From Ruegeria sp. A3M17 (lineage in GTDB: Bacteria; Pseudomonadota; Alphaproteobacteria; Rhodobacterales; Rhodobacteraceae), in the NCBI RefSeq assembly GCF_003318255.1, contig NZ_QOCF01000028.1:372001-436000 (forward strand): DNA of 64,000 bases, written 5' to 3'. Position 1 is the stretch's first letter; each line of letters opens with the position of its first letter. Under the pieces are notes generated by a model. It was not told the origin of the DNA, ran no database searches, and worked only from the letters and a program-made list of their open reading frames with translations. The position numbers were made by a program, and so were the translations under genes. Shown here in pieces: positions 26,054-35,639 of the stretch.

Positions 26054-28687
26054 TTGTCCACAGTCACGCCGATGATGGCGCAATATCTCGAAATCAAAGA
26101 GGCTCATGCCGATGCCTTGCTGTTTTACCGCATGGGCGACTTTTACGAGATGTTCTTTCAGGATGCCGTCAACGCCGCCGAAGCGCTGGACATCGCCTTA
26201 ACCAAGCGCGGAAAGCATAACGACACCGACATTCCGATGTGCGGCGTACCGGTCCATGCGGCCGAGGGGTATCTGCTGACGCTGATCCGAAAAGGATTTC
26301 GCGTGGCCGTCTGCGAACAGATGGAAAGTCCGGCTGAAGCCAAGAAAAGAGGCTCTAAATCGGTCGTAAAGCGCGATGTTGTGCGTCTGGTGACGCCTGG
26401 CACATTGACCGAAGATGCCCTGCTTGAGGCTCGCCGTCACAACTTCCTGGCCGCCTATGCCGAGGTTCGTGATGAGGCCGCGCTGGCCTGGGCCGATATC
26501 TCGACCGGGGCGTTTCACGTGATGCCTTTGACCTCAGTGCGCCTCAGTCCCGAACTGGCCCGGCTGGCACCATCCGAGTTGATCGTGGCAGATGGCGTGC
26601 AGGACAAACTGAACGAACCCGTAATGGATCTGGGTATCTCGCTGACCCCGATCGGGCGGGCCAGCTTCGACAGCACTGCGGCGGAAAAGCGCATCTGTGG
26701 ACTGTTTCACGTGGGCGCACTGGACGCGTTCGGCAGTTTTGGTCGGGCTGAGGTTTCGGCCATGGGTGCACTGATCGACTATCTGGAAATCACGCAAAAA
26801 GGCAAACTGCCGCTTCTGCAAACCCCATTGAAAGAATCCGAGGACCGAGTCGTTCAGATCGACGCCGCCACACGGCGCAATCTGGAACTGACCCGATCCC
26901 TGTCCGGTGGCCGCGCTGGTTCGCTGCTATCTGTGATGGATCGCACCGTCACACCGGGGGGTGCACGACTGTTGGATCAACGGCTTTCCAGCCCATCCCG
27001 CAATCTGGACGTCATCCATGGGCGGCTGGATGCTGTAACTTTTGCGGCCGAAGACAGCTTGATCACATCAGACCTGCGCGAGGCTTTGCGCAAAACCCCG
27101 GATCTGGACCGGGCGCTGTCCCGACTGTCACTGGATCGAGGTGGCCCGCGGGATCTGACCGCCATTCGCAACGGCCTGACACAGGCCGCCGCAATCGCCG
27201 AACTCTGCGCGGGTCAAGACCTGCCGGTTCTTTTGGCCGCTGCCCTGCAAAATCTGGTCGGATTTGACGACCTGCTGAATCTGCTTGACGAAGCGCTTGT
27301 GGCCGAACCCCCATTGCTGGCCAGGGATGGCGGGTTCATCGCCCCGGGTTATGATGCCGAATTGGACGAAGCTCGCACCCTACGCGACGAAGGTCGTTCC
27401 GTCATTGCCGGGTTTCAGCAGAAATATGCAGAACATACCGGTATCACGTCGCTTAAGATCAAGCATAACAATGTGCTGGGCTATTTCATCGAAACCACGT
27501 CCACCCATGCCGAGAAAATGCTGAATCCGCCCCTCAGTGAAACCTATATCCACCGTCAAACAACCGCCAACCAGGTCCGGTTCACCACCGTGGAACTGTC
27601 CGAGATCGAAACCCGCATTCTGAACGCCGGAAACTTGGCGCTTGAGATCGAAAAGCGGCTCTATGCAACACTTTCTGGCGAAATTCTAGATAGAGCCGCA
27701 CGGCTCAACCAAGCGGCACGCGGTTTGGCTGAACTGGATCTGACCACTGCTCTGGCTGATCTGGCGCGTGGTGAGAACTGGTGTCGCCCGCAGGTTGATA
27801 CCTCCCGCGCGTTCGACGTTCAGGGCGGCAGGCATCCGGTCGTCGAACAGGCATTGCGCCAACAAAACGGTGATGCCTTCATCGCCAATGACTGCGATCT
27901 CAGTGCTGACAAAGGCGCGGCGATCTGGCTGCTGACCGGTCCCAACATGGCCGGTAAGTCGACCTTCTTACGCCAAAATGCTCTCATTGCCCTACTGGCC
28001 CAAATGGGCAGCTACGTGCCTGCGGAACAGGCGCATATCGGGCTTGTCAGCCAACTGTTCAGCCGCGTTGGCGCCTCTGACGATCTGGCCCGCGGACGCT
28101 CGACCTTTATGGTCGAAATGGTCGAAACCGCCGCCATCCTCAATCAAGCCGATGACCGCGCTCTTGTCATTCTTGATGAAATCGGTCGCGGCACGGCCAC
28201 CTATGATGGCCTGTCCATCGCTTGGGCCACGCTGGAACATCTGCACGCCTCCAACAAATGCCGCGCCCTGTTCGCAACCCATTACCATGAACTCACCGCA
28301 CTTGCCGGCAAACTGGAAGGCGTGGAAAACGCCACCGTTGCTGTCAAGGAATGGGAAGGCGAGGTGATTTTCCTGCACGAAGTCCACAAAGGCGCGGCTG
28401 ACAGGTCCTATGGTGTTCAGGTCGCCCAATTGGCAGGACTGCCCGCCTCGGTCGTTGAACGTGCTCGTATCGTGCTGGACCAACTTGAAAAAACCGAACG
28501 TGAGGGGGGAAAGCAAAAGACCCTGATCGACGATCTGCCTTTGTTTTCAGCCGCCCCACCACCGCCGCTACCAGCGCCCAAAGTTTCTCCGGTAACCGGC
28601 ATGCTGGACGATATTCTGCCAGATGAGCTTACCCCGCGAGAAGCACTCGACCTGATCTACAAACTGAAAGAGGCGGCCAAAACCTGA
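26054..28687 (+). CDS. mutS: DNA mismatch repair protein MutS
   Basis: This 877-residue protein has the mismatch-binding N-terminus with FYRMGDFYEMF (the Phe-x-Glu wedge), connector and lever domains, and the C-terminal ATPase with GPNMAGKST, DEIGRGTATYDG and THYHELT. MutS dimers recognise mispairs and recruit MutL. The start is a TTG at 26054 preceded by AAAGGGG; homologs begin with the same TPMMxQYL block a few residues in, so the TTG is preferred over ATG 26072. mutL is not in the window. It converges on grpE. Confidence 0.95.
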   Translation: MSTVTPMMAQYLEIKEAHADALLFYRMGDFYEMFFQDAVNAAEALDIALTKRGKHNDTDIPMCGVPVHAAEGYLLTLIRKGFRVAVCEQMESPAEAKKRGSKSVVKRDVVRLVTPGTLTEDALLEARRHNFLAAYAEVRDEAALAWADISTGAFHVMPLTSVRLSPELARLAPSELIVADGVQDKLNEPVMDLGISLTPIGRASFDSTAAEKRICGLFHVGALDAFGSFGRAEVSAMGALIDYLEITQKGKLPLLQTPLKESEDRVVQIDAATRRNLELTRSLSGGRAGSLLSVMDRTVTPGGARLLDQRLSSPSRNLDVIHGRLDAVTFAAEDSLITSDLREALRKTPDLDRALSRLSLDRGGPRDLTAIRNGLTQAAAIAELCAGQDLPVLLAAALQNLVGFDDLLNLLDEALVAEPPLLARDGGFIAPGYDAELDEARTLRDEGRSVIAGFQQKYAEHTGITSLKIKHNNVLGYFIETTSTHAEKMLNPPLSETYIHRQTTANQVRFTTVELSEIETRILNAGNLALEIEKRLYATLSGEILDRAARLNQAARGLAELDLTTALADLARGENWCRPQVDTSRAFDVQGGRHPVVEQALRQQNGDAFIANDCDLSADKGAAIWLLTGPNMAGKSTFLRQNALIALLAQMGSYVPAEQAHIGLVSQLFSRVGASDDLARGRSTFMVEMVETAAILNQADDRALVILDEIGRGTATYDGLSIAWATLEHLHASNKCRALFATHYHELTALAGKLEGVENATVAVKEWEGEVIFLHEVHKGAADRSYGVQVAQLAGLPASVVERARIVLDQLEKTEREGGKQKTLIDDLPLFSAAPPPPLPAPKVSPVTGMLDDILPDELTPREALDLIYKLKEAAKT

Positions 28688-28693
28688 CCGCCC

Positions 28694-28726
28694 CTTCATC
28701 TTTTCAAAAATACTCTCGCCGAAGGC
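28694..28726. repeat. Possible dispersed intergenic repeat of Rhodobacteraceae
   Basis: The 33-base stretch beginning CTTCATCTTTTCAAAAATAC and continuing CTCTCGCCGAAGG lies between mutS and grpE. I recall very similar strings, typically ending in TATTTTTGRAAAGATGAAG on the other strand, in many intergenic gaps of Rhodobacteraceae. Only one copy was noticed in this window, so the repeat call depends on that memory. It abuts the hairpin at 28727. Confidence 0.35.
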
Positions 28727-28745
28727 TTGGCTTCAACGAAGCCAA
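28727..28745. terminator. Hairpin between convergent mutS and grpE
   Basis: TTGGCTTC and GAAGCCAA form a perfect 8-bp stem around a 3-base loop (AAC). There is no strong T-run directly after it on either strand, so it may act as a weak bidirectional terminator or an mRNA 3'-end stabiliser. Confidence 0.5.
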
Positions 28746-29309
28746 TTAACTCGCCGGAGTCGACGACACCCCAACCTGCGCCGGCCGCAGCAGGCGATCA
28801 TGCAACATGAAGCCTTCTGCGGACACCTGTATAATGTCACCTGCACGGGTACCCGGCACCGGGGCCTCGAACATCGCTTCATGCACGTTGGGATCAAACC
28901 GGTCACCAACTTCGGGCGTGATCACTTCCATTCCATGCTTTTGGAACACGTCCTTCAGCGCACGCATGGTCAGTTCCACGCCTTCCAGAAGGGGTCCTGC
29001 CACTTCCTTCTGCTCATCAGTCGCGGCCTCAAGCGCACGTTTCATGTTGTCGTAAACCGGCAGCATGTCGCGGGCCAGTTTCGATCCGCCATATTGTTCC
29101 GCATCGCGGCGCGCTCTGTCACCGCGCTTGCGCGCGTTTTCCGCATCCGCAAGCGCGCGCATGAACCTGTCTTTGAAATCGTCCCGCTCAGCACGCAGCG
29201 CATCAATTTCCAGCGCTTCTTCACTGATCTCAGCAAATTCCTCGGCCAGCTCTTCCGCCTCGGCGGCTGCAATATCGTCCAGAAATTCTTCGTTCTTGGG
29301 CTCTGCCAT
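28746..29309 (-). CDS. grpE: GrpE, nucleotide exchange factor for DnaK
   Basis: This 187-residue protein has an acidic, coiled N-terminus (EEFLDDIAAAEAEELAEEF), the long helix DRFMRALADAENARKR and the C-terminal MFEAPVPGTRAGDI beta-domain, the GrpE layout. It exchanges ADP for ATP on DnaK during folding. It starts 10 bases after hrcA on the same strand; the hrcA-grpE pair is common in Alphaproteobacteria. dnaK and dnaJ are not in the window. Confidence 0.93.
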   Translation of the reverse strand: MAEPKNEEFLDDIAAAEAEELAEEFAEISEEALEIDALRAERDDFKDRFMRALADAENARKRGDRARRDAEQYGGSKLARDMLPVYDNMKRALEAATDEQKEVAGPLLEGVELTMRALKDVFQKHGMEVITPEVGDRFDPNVHEAMFEAPVPGTRAGDIIQVSAEGFMLHDRLLRPAQVGVSSTPAS

Positions 29310-29319
29310 CTCTTACCCT

Positions 29320-30390
29320 CTAGCTCCGGTCGGAAATCAGTTTCCCGACCAGTTGCGCCGTATAATCCACGATCGGCACGATCCGCCCATAATTCAGACG
29401 AGTGGGTCCGATGACCCCAACCGCACCAATTATCTTTCGATCAGCGTTCATATATGGAGACACCACCAAAGAGGAACCCGAAAGTGAGAAAAGTTTGTTC
29501 TCAGAGCCGATAAAAATGCGCACACCCTCGCCTTCTTCGGTCAATTCGAGGAATTCAGCAATGTCTTGCTTACGCTCCAGGTCGTCAAACAACGTTCGGA
29601 TTCGGTCCAATTCCTCGGCTTCACCGGGATCCCCCAGCAGATTCGCCCGCCCGCGCACGATCAAACGTGCCGAGTCGGCTCCATCCCCATCCCAGGCCGC
29701 CATACCGCTTTCGACCATCTCGCGCGCCAAAACATCAATTTCCTGCCTGCGCGCGGTAATCTGGGTCTGCATCTGACGCAGTACTTCGCTGAGCGTTCTT
29801 CCTTCGATCAGGGAGTTCAGAAAGTTTGCGGCTTCTCGCATCGAACTGGGTGTTTGGCCCGGCGGAGGCGTAAACAGACGGTTTTCCACGTGCCCGTCCG
29901 CAAAGACCAGAACCACCAAAGCGCGGTCATGGGCCAGCGAGACGAACTCAATATGCTTGATCTCGGACTCTTGCTTGGGGGTCAGAACCAGCGATGCGCC
30001 ATGTGTCACGTGTGACAAGGCCGAACCAACTCGGTCCAGCATTCCGCCCACATCACCCGCGTTAGAGCCTAGTGTTTCATCCAGTTTCTGCCGATCGTCT
30101 ACACCAAGATCACCCACTTCCAGCAGCCCATCGACAAACATCCGCAGACCCATCTGCGTGGGCACCCGACCTGCACTGACATGCGGGCTGTCGAGCAGAC
30201 CTAAAAATTCGAGATCCTGCATCACATTACGGACAGTGGCGGCGCTGACCTTTTCCGACAATGTGCGGGTCAGCGAGCGACTTCCGACCGGTTCACCACT
30301 GTCCAGATAGCTCTCGACGATCAACCGGAACACTTCGCGTGACCGGTCATTCATTTCGTCCAGAACTCTACTTGCTTTGCTCATCGGCAA
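29320..30390 (-). CDS. hrcA: HrcA heat-inducible transcription repressor
   Basis: This 356-residue protein has an N-terminal winged helix with EPVGSRSLTR and SAATVRNVMQDLE, followed by GAF-like and dimerisation regions ending IGVIGPTRLNYGRIVP. HrcA represses groESL-type operons by binding CIRCE elements. No CIRCE copy (TTAGCACTC-N9-GAGTGCTAA) was seen upstream of hrcA or grpE, so the pair here is probably not self-regulated through that element. A sigma70-like promoter is proposed just upstream. Confidence 0.93.
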   Translation of the reverse strand: MPMSKASRVLDEMNDRSREVFRLIVESYLDSGEPVGSRSLTRTLSEKVSAATVRNVMQDLEFLGLLDSPHVSAGRVPTQMGLRMFVDGLLEVGDLGVDDRQKLDETLGSNAGDVGGMLDRVGSALSHVTHGASLVLTPKQESEIKHIEFVSLAHDRALVVLVFADGHVENRLFTPPPGQTPSSMREAANFLNSLIEGRTLSEVLRQMQTQITARRQEIDVLAREMVESGMAAWDGDGADSARLIVRGRANLLGDPGEAEELDRIRTLFDDLERKQDIAEFLELTEEGEGVRIFIGSENKLFSLSGSSLVVSPYMNADRKIIGAVGVIGPTRLNYGRIVPIVDYTAQLVGKLISDRS

Positions 30391-30407
30391 TCCTCTGCTG
30401 GATTGGC

Positions 30408-30435
30408 ATTAAATCGCAGACATCTGAAAGGTCAA
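30408..30435 (-). promoter_or_regulatory. Possible sigma70-type promoter of hrcA-grpE
   Basis: On the minus strand TTGACC (30435-30430) and TTTAAT (30413-30408) stand 16 bases apart, about 18 bases upstream of the hrcA ATG at 30390. The match to TTGACA/TATAAT is good but the spacing is one base short. This is prediction by eye only. Confidence 0.4.
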
Positions 30436-30496
30436 TCGGGGTTGCATCCTAAGGCACGGGGACGTTATCCCCAACCCAGCAAACAAAGGATTTTCC

Positions 30497-31210
30497 ATGC
30501 GACCCTCAGGACGAGATTTAAGCGAAATGCGCGCCGTTTCAATCGAAACGGGGTTTACCAAACATGCCGAAGGTTCCTGCCTGATCAAAATAGGCGATAC
30601 CCATGTCCTGTGCACCGCCACGATTGAGGATCGCGTGCCACCGTTCATCAAGGGCTCGGGTCTGGGTTGGGTTACTGCCGAATACGGTATGTTGCCCCGC
30701 GCAACAAACACCCGCATGCGGCGCGAGGCGGCCAGTGGCAAGCAAGGCGGCCGCACCGTAGAAATTCAACGCCTGATCGGTCGCTCGCTGCGCGCAGGCG
30801 TGGATCGGGTTGCATTAGGTGAGCGTCAGATCACCGTGGACTGCGATGTTATCCAGGCTGATGGCGGCACCCGCTGCGCCTCGATCACCGGTGGCTGGGT
30901 CGCGCTGCGTCTGGCCGTGAACAAGCTGATGAAAACCGGGGACGTCATTTCCGACCCGCTGGTCGATCCCGTCGCGGCCGTATCCTGCGGCATCTACGCG
31001 GGCCAGCCGGTTCTGGATCTGGACTATCCTGAAGACAGCGAGGCCGGTGTGGATGGCAACTTCATCATGACCGGATCAGGCAAACTGATCGAAGTGCAGA
31101 TGAGCGCCGAAGGCTCTGTTTTCAGCCGTGATCAAATGAACCAGCTGATGGATCTGGCAGAAAAAGGCGTGGGTGAGCTGGTTGCGGCCCAAAAGGCAGC
31201 CACCGCATGA
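30497..31210 (+). CDS. rph: Ribonuclease PH
   Basis: This 237-residue phosphorolytic exoribonuclease has [11 protein letters not shown] at the start, then [25 protein letters not shown] and the [12 protein letters not shown] active-site block. It trims tRNA 3' ends by phosphorolysis. It overlaps rdgB by 4 bases (ATGA), which in turn overlaps hemW, so rph-rdgB-hemW and the YbaN-like gene look like one operon divergent from hrcA. Confidence 0.95.
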   Translation: MRPSGRDLSEMRAVSIETGFTKHAEGSCLIKIGDTHVLCTATIEDRVPPFIKGSGLGWVTAEYGMLPRATNTRMRREAASGKQGGRTVEIQRLIGRSLRAGVDRVALGERQITVDCDVIQADGGTRCASITGGWVALRLAVNKLMKTGDVISDPLVDPVAAVSCGIYAGQPVLDLDYPEDSEAGVDGNFIMTGSGKLIEVQMSAEGSVFSRDQMNQLMDLAEKGVGELVAAQKAATA

Positions 31211-31821
31211 CCCGCAAGTTCGACGGCGACAGGCTACTGGTGGCCACGCATAACAAAGGCAAACTTGAGGAGATGACCCATCTCCTTGAGGCCTTCGGCG
31301 TGACGGTTGTTGGCGCGGCAGAGATGAACCTGCCGGAACCGGAAGAAACCGAAGATACATTCGTCGGTAACGCCCAGATCAAGGCCCATGCGGCGGCACA
31401 AGCCACCGGCCTGCCTGCCCTGTCGGACGATTCCGGGATCACCATCGATGCTCTGGACGGCGCGCCCGGCGTCTATACCGCCGATTGGGCAGAAACCGGC
31501 AATGGTCGCGACTTTCTGATGGCGATGACCCGCGCACATGATGAGCTCGAGGCCGCGCAGGCGCCTTATCCCCGCACTGCACAATTTCGCTGCACGCTGG
31601 TTCTGGCCTGGCCCGATGGTCATGACGAAGTGTTTGAGGGCGCCATGCCCGGTCAGCTTGTCTGGCCCATCCGTGGGGAAAACGGCTTCGGTTATGACCC
31701 GATGTTCCAGCCGGACGGGCACGATGTGACCTGTGCGGAAATGATTCCGGCGGAAAAGCACAAAATCAGCCATCGCGGACGCGCCGTAAACGCCTTCGTT
31801 CAAGGCTGTTTCGGTGGATGA
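31207..31821 (+). CDS. rdgB: dITP/XTP pyrophosphatase (RdgB/HAM1 family)
   Basis: This 204-residue house-cleaning enzyme has [12 protein letters not shown] at the N-terminus, LSDDSGI with its catalytic aspartates, and [11 protein letters not shown] and SHRGRA near the end, the classic HAM1 pattern. It hydrolyses non-canonical purine triphosphates such as dITP and XTP to monophosphates and so prevents their incorporation into DNA. It overlaps rph and hemW by 4 and 8 bases. Confidence 0.95.
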   Translation: MTRKFDGDRLLVATHNKGKLEEMTHLLEAFGVTVVGAAEMNLPEPEETEDTFVGNAQIKAHAAAQATGLPALSDDSGITIDALDGAPGVYTADWAETGNGRDFLMAMTRAHDELEAAQAPYPRTAQFRCTLVLAWPDGHDEVFEGAMPGQLVWPIRGENGFGYDPMFQPDGHDVTCAEMIPAEKHKISHRGRAVNAFVQGCFGG

Positions 31822-32965
31822 TTGGCGGCATGGAGGCTTCGGCCTCTATGTGCACTGGCCTTTTTGCGAAGCTAAGTGCCCCTATTGCGATTTCAACAGC
31901 CATGTTTCAAAAAATATTGATCAAAAACAATGGCTTAAATCGTATCTGGCTGAACTGCGCCGCTCGGCGTCTGAAACCCCTGACCGGGTTTTGAACACAA
32001 TCTTCTTTGGTGGCGGCACGCCGTCCCTTATGGCACCAGAAACGGTGGCCGCCATTATCGACGAGGCGCGCAAGCTTTGGCGCCCTGCAAATGACATGGA
32101 AGTCACGCTTGAGGCCAACCCCGGATCGGTCGAGGCAGGCCGGTTTGCCGCCTATCGCGATGCGGGCGTGAACCGTGTTTCCATGGGCGTTCAAGCCCTG
32201 AATGACGAAGACCTGCGCCGGTTGGGTCGTAACCACACGGTCTCCGAGGCCCGCGCCGCATTTAATGTCGCCCGCAACTGCTTTGACCGCGTCAGCTTTG
32301 ACATGATTTACGCGCGCCAGCATCAAACCCCGGAGGCTTGGAAAGCGGAACTGACTGAGGCGCTGTCGATGGCCATCGATCACCTCTCGCTCTATCAGCT
32401 GACGATCGAGGAAGGCACCGCCTTTGGGGACCGATATGCCGTCGGCAAGCTGCGTGGACTGCCCGAGGATGACCACGCCGCCGACATGTATCTGGCCACA
32501 CAAGAGATCTGCGAAGCCCACGGCCTGCCCGCCTATGAGATTTCCAACCATGCCCGTCCAGGGGCAGAATCCCGGCACAATCTGATCTATTGGCGTTACG
32601 GAGACTACGTCGGTATCGGCCCCGGCGCGCACGGGCGTATTACGCTGGACGGCCAGAAGATAGCGATAGAAACCTATCTGTCGCCTAACGCCTGGCTCAG
32701 TGCTGTTGAAAAAGGAATTGGCGAAAAAGAAAGATCATTGCTATCTACGCAAGATCAGGCAAGTGAATACCTTATGATGGGTATGAGAGTTGCTGAAGGG
32801 CTAGATGTTGATCGTTTCAATGCGCTTTCCGATCTCACGCTGCCAGAAAACAAACTAAGAGACCTGGAAGAACTGGGTATGATACACCGGTCAAACGGCC
32901 GATTGATCGCCACCAAGGATGGCCGCGCAGTCCTAAATGCGGTCATTCGAGAGCTATTGGGATAA
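31814..32965 (+). CDS. hemW: HemW-like radical SAM protein (heme chaperone)
   Basis: This 383-residue protein uses a GTG start at 31814 inside the rdgB end. The radical-SAM cluster motif is WPFCEAKCPYCDFNSH (CxxxCxxC), followed by FFGGGTPSLM and the HemW-type C-terminus. Proteins of this type were long named oxygen-independent coproporphyrinogen III oxidase but lack that activity and bind heme. A stretch near 32700-32860 is noticeably more AT-rich than the rest of the gene. It lies 3 bases before the YbaN-like gene. Confidence 0.9.
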   Translation: MDDWRHGGFGLYVHWPFCEAKCPYCDFNSHVSKNIDQKQWLKSYLAELRRSASETPDRVLNTIFFGGGTPSLMAPETVAAIIDEARKLWRPANDMEVTLEANPGSVEAGRFAAYRDAGVNRVSMGVQALNDEDLRRLGRNHTVSEARAAFNVARNCFDRVSFDMIYARQHQTPEAWKAELTEALSMAIDHLSLYQLTIEEGTAFGDRYAVGKLRGLPEDDHAADMYLATQEICEAHGLPAYEISNHARPGAESRHNLIYWRYGDYVGIGPGAHGRITLDGQKIAIETYLSPNAWLSAVEKGIGEKERSLLSTQDQASEYLMMGMRVAEGLDVDRFNALSDLTLPENKLRDLEELGMIHRSNGRLIATKDGRAVLNAVIRELLG

Positions 32966-32968
32966 ACG

Positions 32969-33322
32969 ATGCAGTACCTCTGGGCCGCAATGGGATTGAT
33001 CTGCGTCGGGTTGGCTGTTGTCGGCATTGTGTTGCCGCTTCTGCCAACGGTCCCGTTTCTATTGCTGGCCGCATTCTTTTTTGCCCGATCTTCTTCCCGA
33101 CTTCACACTTGGCTGGTCAGTCATGGAACCTTCGGGCCGATGATCTTGGATTGGCAACGCTCGGGCGCCATTCGCCCGGCCGCAAAAAAGGCGGCCACCA
33201 TATCGGTTGCCGCCGTTTTTGGATTGTCTGTCATTCTTGCGCTTCCAAGCCACGTCCTGATCATTCAGGCAGTTGTCCTCAGCTGCGTGATGATTTTTAT
33301 CTGGACCCGCCCTAACGGCTGA
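32969..33322 (+). CDS. YbaN-like inner-membrane protein (DUF454)
   Basis: This 117-residue protein has the DUF454 pattern: a first hydrophobic segment (about 3-24) running into LPLLPTVPFLLLAAFFFARSS, a WLVSHGTFGPMILDW loop, and two closing membrane segments (about 70-112). No biochemical function is known for the family. It is the last gene after hemW and its end overlaps the convergent parB by 11 bases. Confidence 0.82.
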   Translation: MQYLWAAMGLICVGLAVVGIVLPLLPTVPFLLLAAFFFARSSSRLHTWLVSHGTFGPMILDWQRSGAIRPAAKKAATISVAAVFGLSVILALPSHVLIIQAVVLSCVMIFIWTRPNG

Positions 33323-34208
33323 GCTTGGCGCACAGATCGTCCAATTGATCGAGGTTTTCATAGGTCAGCACGACCTGCCCCGTTTCTGATTCCGCTTTGT
33401 GGTTGATGGCCACTTTCATCGCCAGAATGGCCGAAAGATCCTTCTCCAGCGCGCGCGTATCCGCATCCTTGCCAGCATTCAGGTTTCTGGAGCGCGGCAC
33501 AGCCTGAGGAGCATCCCCTTGCTGTTGTTTTTTCACCAGCGCTTCGGTCGCACGCACGCTCAGCCCGTCCTTGACGACGATCTTCGCCAGCTCAGAAGGG
33601 TCTTCAGCTGTAATCAGAGCACGGGCATGACCGGCAGACAGTTTTCCTTCAACAACAAGTTTCTGAACGTCCATCGGCAACGACAGCAAACGCAAAAGGT
33701 TCGCAATATGGCTGCGGCTTTTGCCCAAAGCTTCGGCCAGTTTTTCCTGTGTATGGCCAAAACGGTCCATCAACTGCTTGTAACCCGCGGCCTCTTCGAC
33801 AGCATTCAGGTCTGCGCGTTGAATATTCTCGATAATGGCGACTTCCAGAACTTCGGTGTCGTCAAAATCCCGCACGATAACCGGGATATCATGCAGCTGC
33901 GCCATCTGAGCCGCACGCCAGCGGCGTTCGCCTGCCACGATTTCATAGTCGCCGCCGCGAACCTCACGCACGATCAGCGGTTGAATGATGCCCTTTTCCT
34001 TGACCGAGGCCGCAAGTTCATCCAACCGCTCTGGCTGAAAGGTTCTGCGTGGCTGGTTCGGGTTTGCGCGCAGCTTTTCAATCGGAACTTTCATATCCGG
34101 ACGGCGCGGGTCCGAGGAAATAAGCCCTTCGGTATCCTGCGTCACATCCGCCATCAAAGCGGAAAGTCCCCGGCCCAAACCTCTGGGTTTTGTTTTCTTG
34201 GCGGCCAC
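33312..34208 (-). CDS. parB: Chromosome-partitioning protein ParB
   Basis: This 298-residue ParB has the early GLGRGLSALM motif, PNQPRRTFQPERL, the CTP-binding GERRWRAAQM box and the helix-turn-helix region EKLAEALGKSRSHIANLLRLL. ParB loads at parS, binds CTP, slides as a clamp and spreads to form the partition complex. It follows parA with a 20-base gap. Two perfect parS sites lie close by in rsmG and at the mnmG start. Confidence 0.96.
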   Translation of the reverse strand: MAAKKTKPRGLGRGLSALMADVTQDTEGLISSDPRRPDMKVPIEKLRANPNQPRRTFQPERLDELAASVKEKGIIQPLIVREVRGGDYEIVAGERRWRAAQMAQLHDIPVIVRDFDDTEVLEVAIIENIQRADLNAVEEAAGYKQLMDRFGHTQEKLAEALGKSRSHIANLLRLLSLPMDVQKLVVEGKLSAGHARALITAEDPSELAKIVVKDGLSVRATEALVKKQQQGDAPQAVPRSRNLNAGKDADTRALEKDLSAILAMKVAINHKAESETGQVVLTYENLDQLDDLCAKLSR

Positions 34209-34228
34209 GGTGCCCTCCTCACTGTCGC

Positions 34229-35032
34229 TTAGGCGGCGACTTTCTTGTTCTTGTGCATGACTTCCCGGGCCAGATGCCGGTAAGCCATCGCTCCCAGTGA
34301 TCCCGAGTCGTATTGCAATACGGGCAGCGCGTAAGACGGAGCCTCGCTGACCCGCACATTTCTGGGTATCTTGGTTTTAAATACCATCTCACCCAGATTG
34401 TCACGCGCGTCTTTTTCGACCTGGCGGGACAAGTTGTTGCGGTTGTCATACATGGTCAACACAACACCTTCGATTCTGAGGTCCGGATTCGCGGTTTGGC
34501 GCACCTCTCGGATGGTCAGCATCAGTTGCGACAATCCTTCCAACGCAAAGAACTCACTCTGCAACGGCACCAGGACAGAATGTGCAGCGACCATAGCGTT
34601 GACGGTCAGAAGGTTTAGCGAAGGCGGACAGTCAATCAGCACGAAATCCAGGTCAAACTTGTCGATTGCAGTTTGACGCAGCGCGTCGTGCAGCAGATAG
34701 CTGCGTTTTTCATTGGATATCAGCTCAATATCCGCCGAGCTTAGATCAACCGTCGCCGGGACGACAAACAAACCCTCGATTTCGGTTTCCTGAACAACCG
34801 CCTCCAAAGGGGCATCATCCAATATCAGGTCATACGTCGTCCAATCCCGATCTTCGACCCCCAATCCGGTGGACGCGTTCCCCTGCGGATCAAGATCGAC
34901 AACCAGCACTTTACATCCAGCCTCGACCAGACCGGCCGCAAGGTTGATCGCCGTTGTGGTTTTCCCGACCCCGCCCTTCTGATTGGCTACCGCAATAATC
35001 CGGGGCCCTGAGGGACGAGACAAATCAACCAC
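34229..35032 (-). CDS. parA: Chromosome-partitioning ATPase ParA
   Basis: This 267-residue ParA/Soj ATPase has the deviant Walker A motif NQKGGVGKTT near residues 18-27, DLDPQGNAS, and FVLIDCPPSLNLLT. It binds DNA as an ATP dimer and moves the ParB-parS complex toward the cell pole. Its start overlaps the end of rsmG by 8 bases, which ties it to the gidAB-type cluster. Confidence 0.96.
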   Translation of the reverse strand: MVDLSRPSGPRIIAVANQKGGVGKTTTAINLAAGLVEAGCKVLVVDLDPQGNASTGLGVEDRDWTTYDLILDDAPLEAVVQETEIEGLFVVPATVDLSSADIELISNEKRSYLLHDALRQTAIDKFDLDFVLIDCPPSLNLLTVNAMVAAHSVLVPLQSEFFALEGLSQLMLTIREVRQTANPDLRIEGVVLTMYDNRNNLSRQVEKDARDNLGEMVFKTKIPRNVRVSEAPSYALPVLQYDSGSLGAMAYRHLAREVMHKNKKVAA

Positions 35033-35639
35033 GTGATACTCCTTTGATTTTGAGGATAACGGCCTGAGGCTCAGTTAAACTTGTAATCGGGTCAACGTCG
35101 AAATTCCATTCTTCCTGCGCCTCTTCCAGCTCTTTTTTCCACCTTTCGCCTTTCGGCAACAGCGCCAGCCCCTTTTTGCTCAAATGTCTGTCGCAAAAGG
35201 ACAATAGCCTAGGAAGATCAGCAAGAGCCCGCGCAGAAAGGATATCTGCGTTCAATGGTTCAACCACTTCGATTCGCTTGGAAATAACCGTGCATTTTGC
35301 GCCGCACTCACGTGCAACGTTGCGCAGAAAGGCGGACTTTCGTTGGTCACTTTCAATAAAGGTGAACTGGGCATCTGGTGTGTCTTCAATGGCCATTAAG
35401 GCACAAACCATCCCGGGGAATCCGCCTCCGCTACCTAAATCTACCCAGTTTTCAAATGGGCCTGCGCATCTATAAACTTGTACGGAATCTTTTATGTGTC
35501 GAATCCAGATGTCATCCAAGCTTTTCCGTGAAACAAGATTGATTTTTGGGTTCCACCGCTTCACAAGCTCCACATACGTTGTGAGGCGCTCGAATGTTTC
35601 ACGTGAAACATCCAATTCATCAATAATGGCCCCATTCAT
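35025..35639 (-). CDS. rsmG: 16S rRNA (guanine527-N7)-methyltransferase
   Basis: This 204-residue GidB/RsmG has the SAM motif [17 protein letters not shown] and the [10 protein letters not shown] block. It methylates G527 of 16S rRNA; loss gives low-level streptomycin resistance in other bacteria. The N-terminal codons of DVSRETFE contain a perfect parS palindrome (35595-35610). It overlaps mnmG by 4 bases and parA by 8. Confidence 0.95.
   Translation of the reverse strand: MNGAIIDELDVSRETFERLTTYVELVKRWNPKINLVSRKSLDDIWIRHIKDSVQVYRCAGPFENWVDLGSGGGFPGMVCALMAIEDTPDAQFTFIESDQRKSAFLRNVARECGAKCTVISKRIEVVEPLNADILSARALADLPRLLSFCDRHLSKKGLALLPKGERWKKELEEAQEEWNFDVDPITSLTEPQAVILKIKGVSRG
35595..35610. 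other. parS site inside rsmG
   Basis: The 16 bases TGTTTCACGTGAAACA are identical to the canonical parS consensus and perfectly palindromic. In the rsmG frame they encode VSRET (with flanking bases). ParB would load here, about 5.2 kb left of the putative oriC. Confidence 0.92.

Noticed and set aside
26703-26718. Half parS site, TGTTTCACGTG, inside mutS
   Set aside because: Only the left half and centre match; the right half (GGCGC) does not, so it is not a functional palindrome.
30391-30496. CIRCE operator upstream of hrcA or grpE
   Set aside because: The inverted repeat TTAGCACTC-N9-GAGTGCTAA was looked for and not found.
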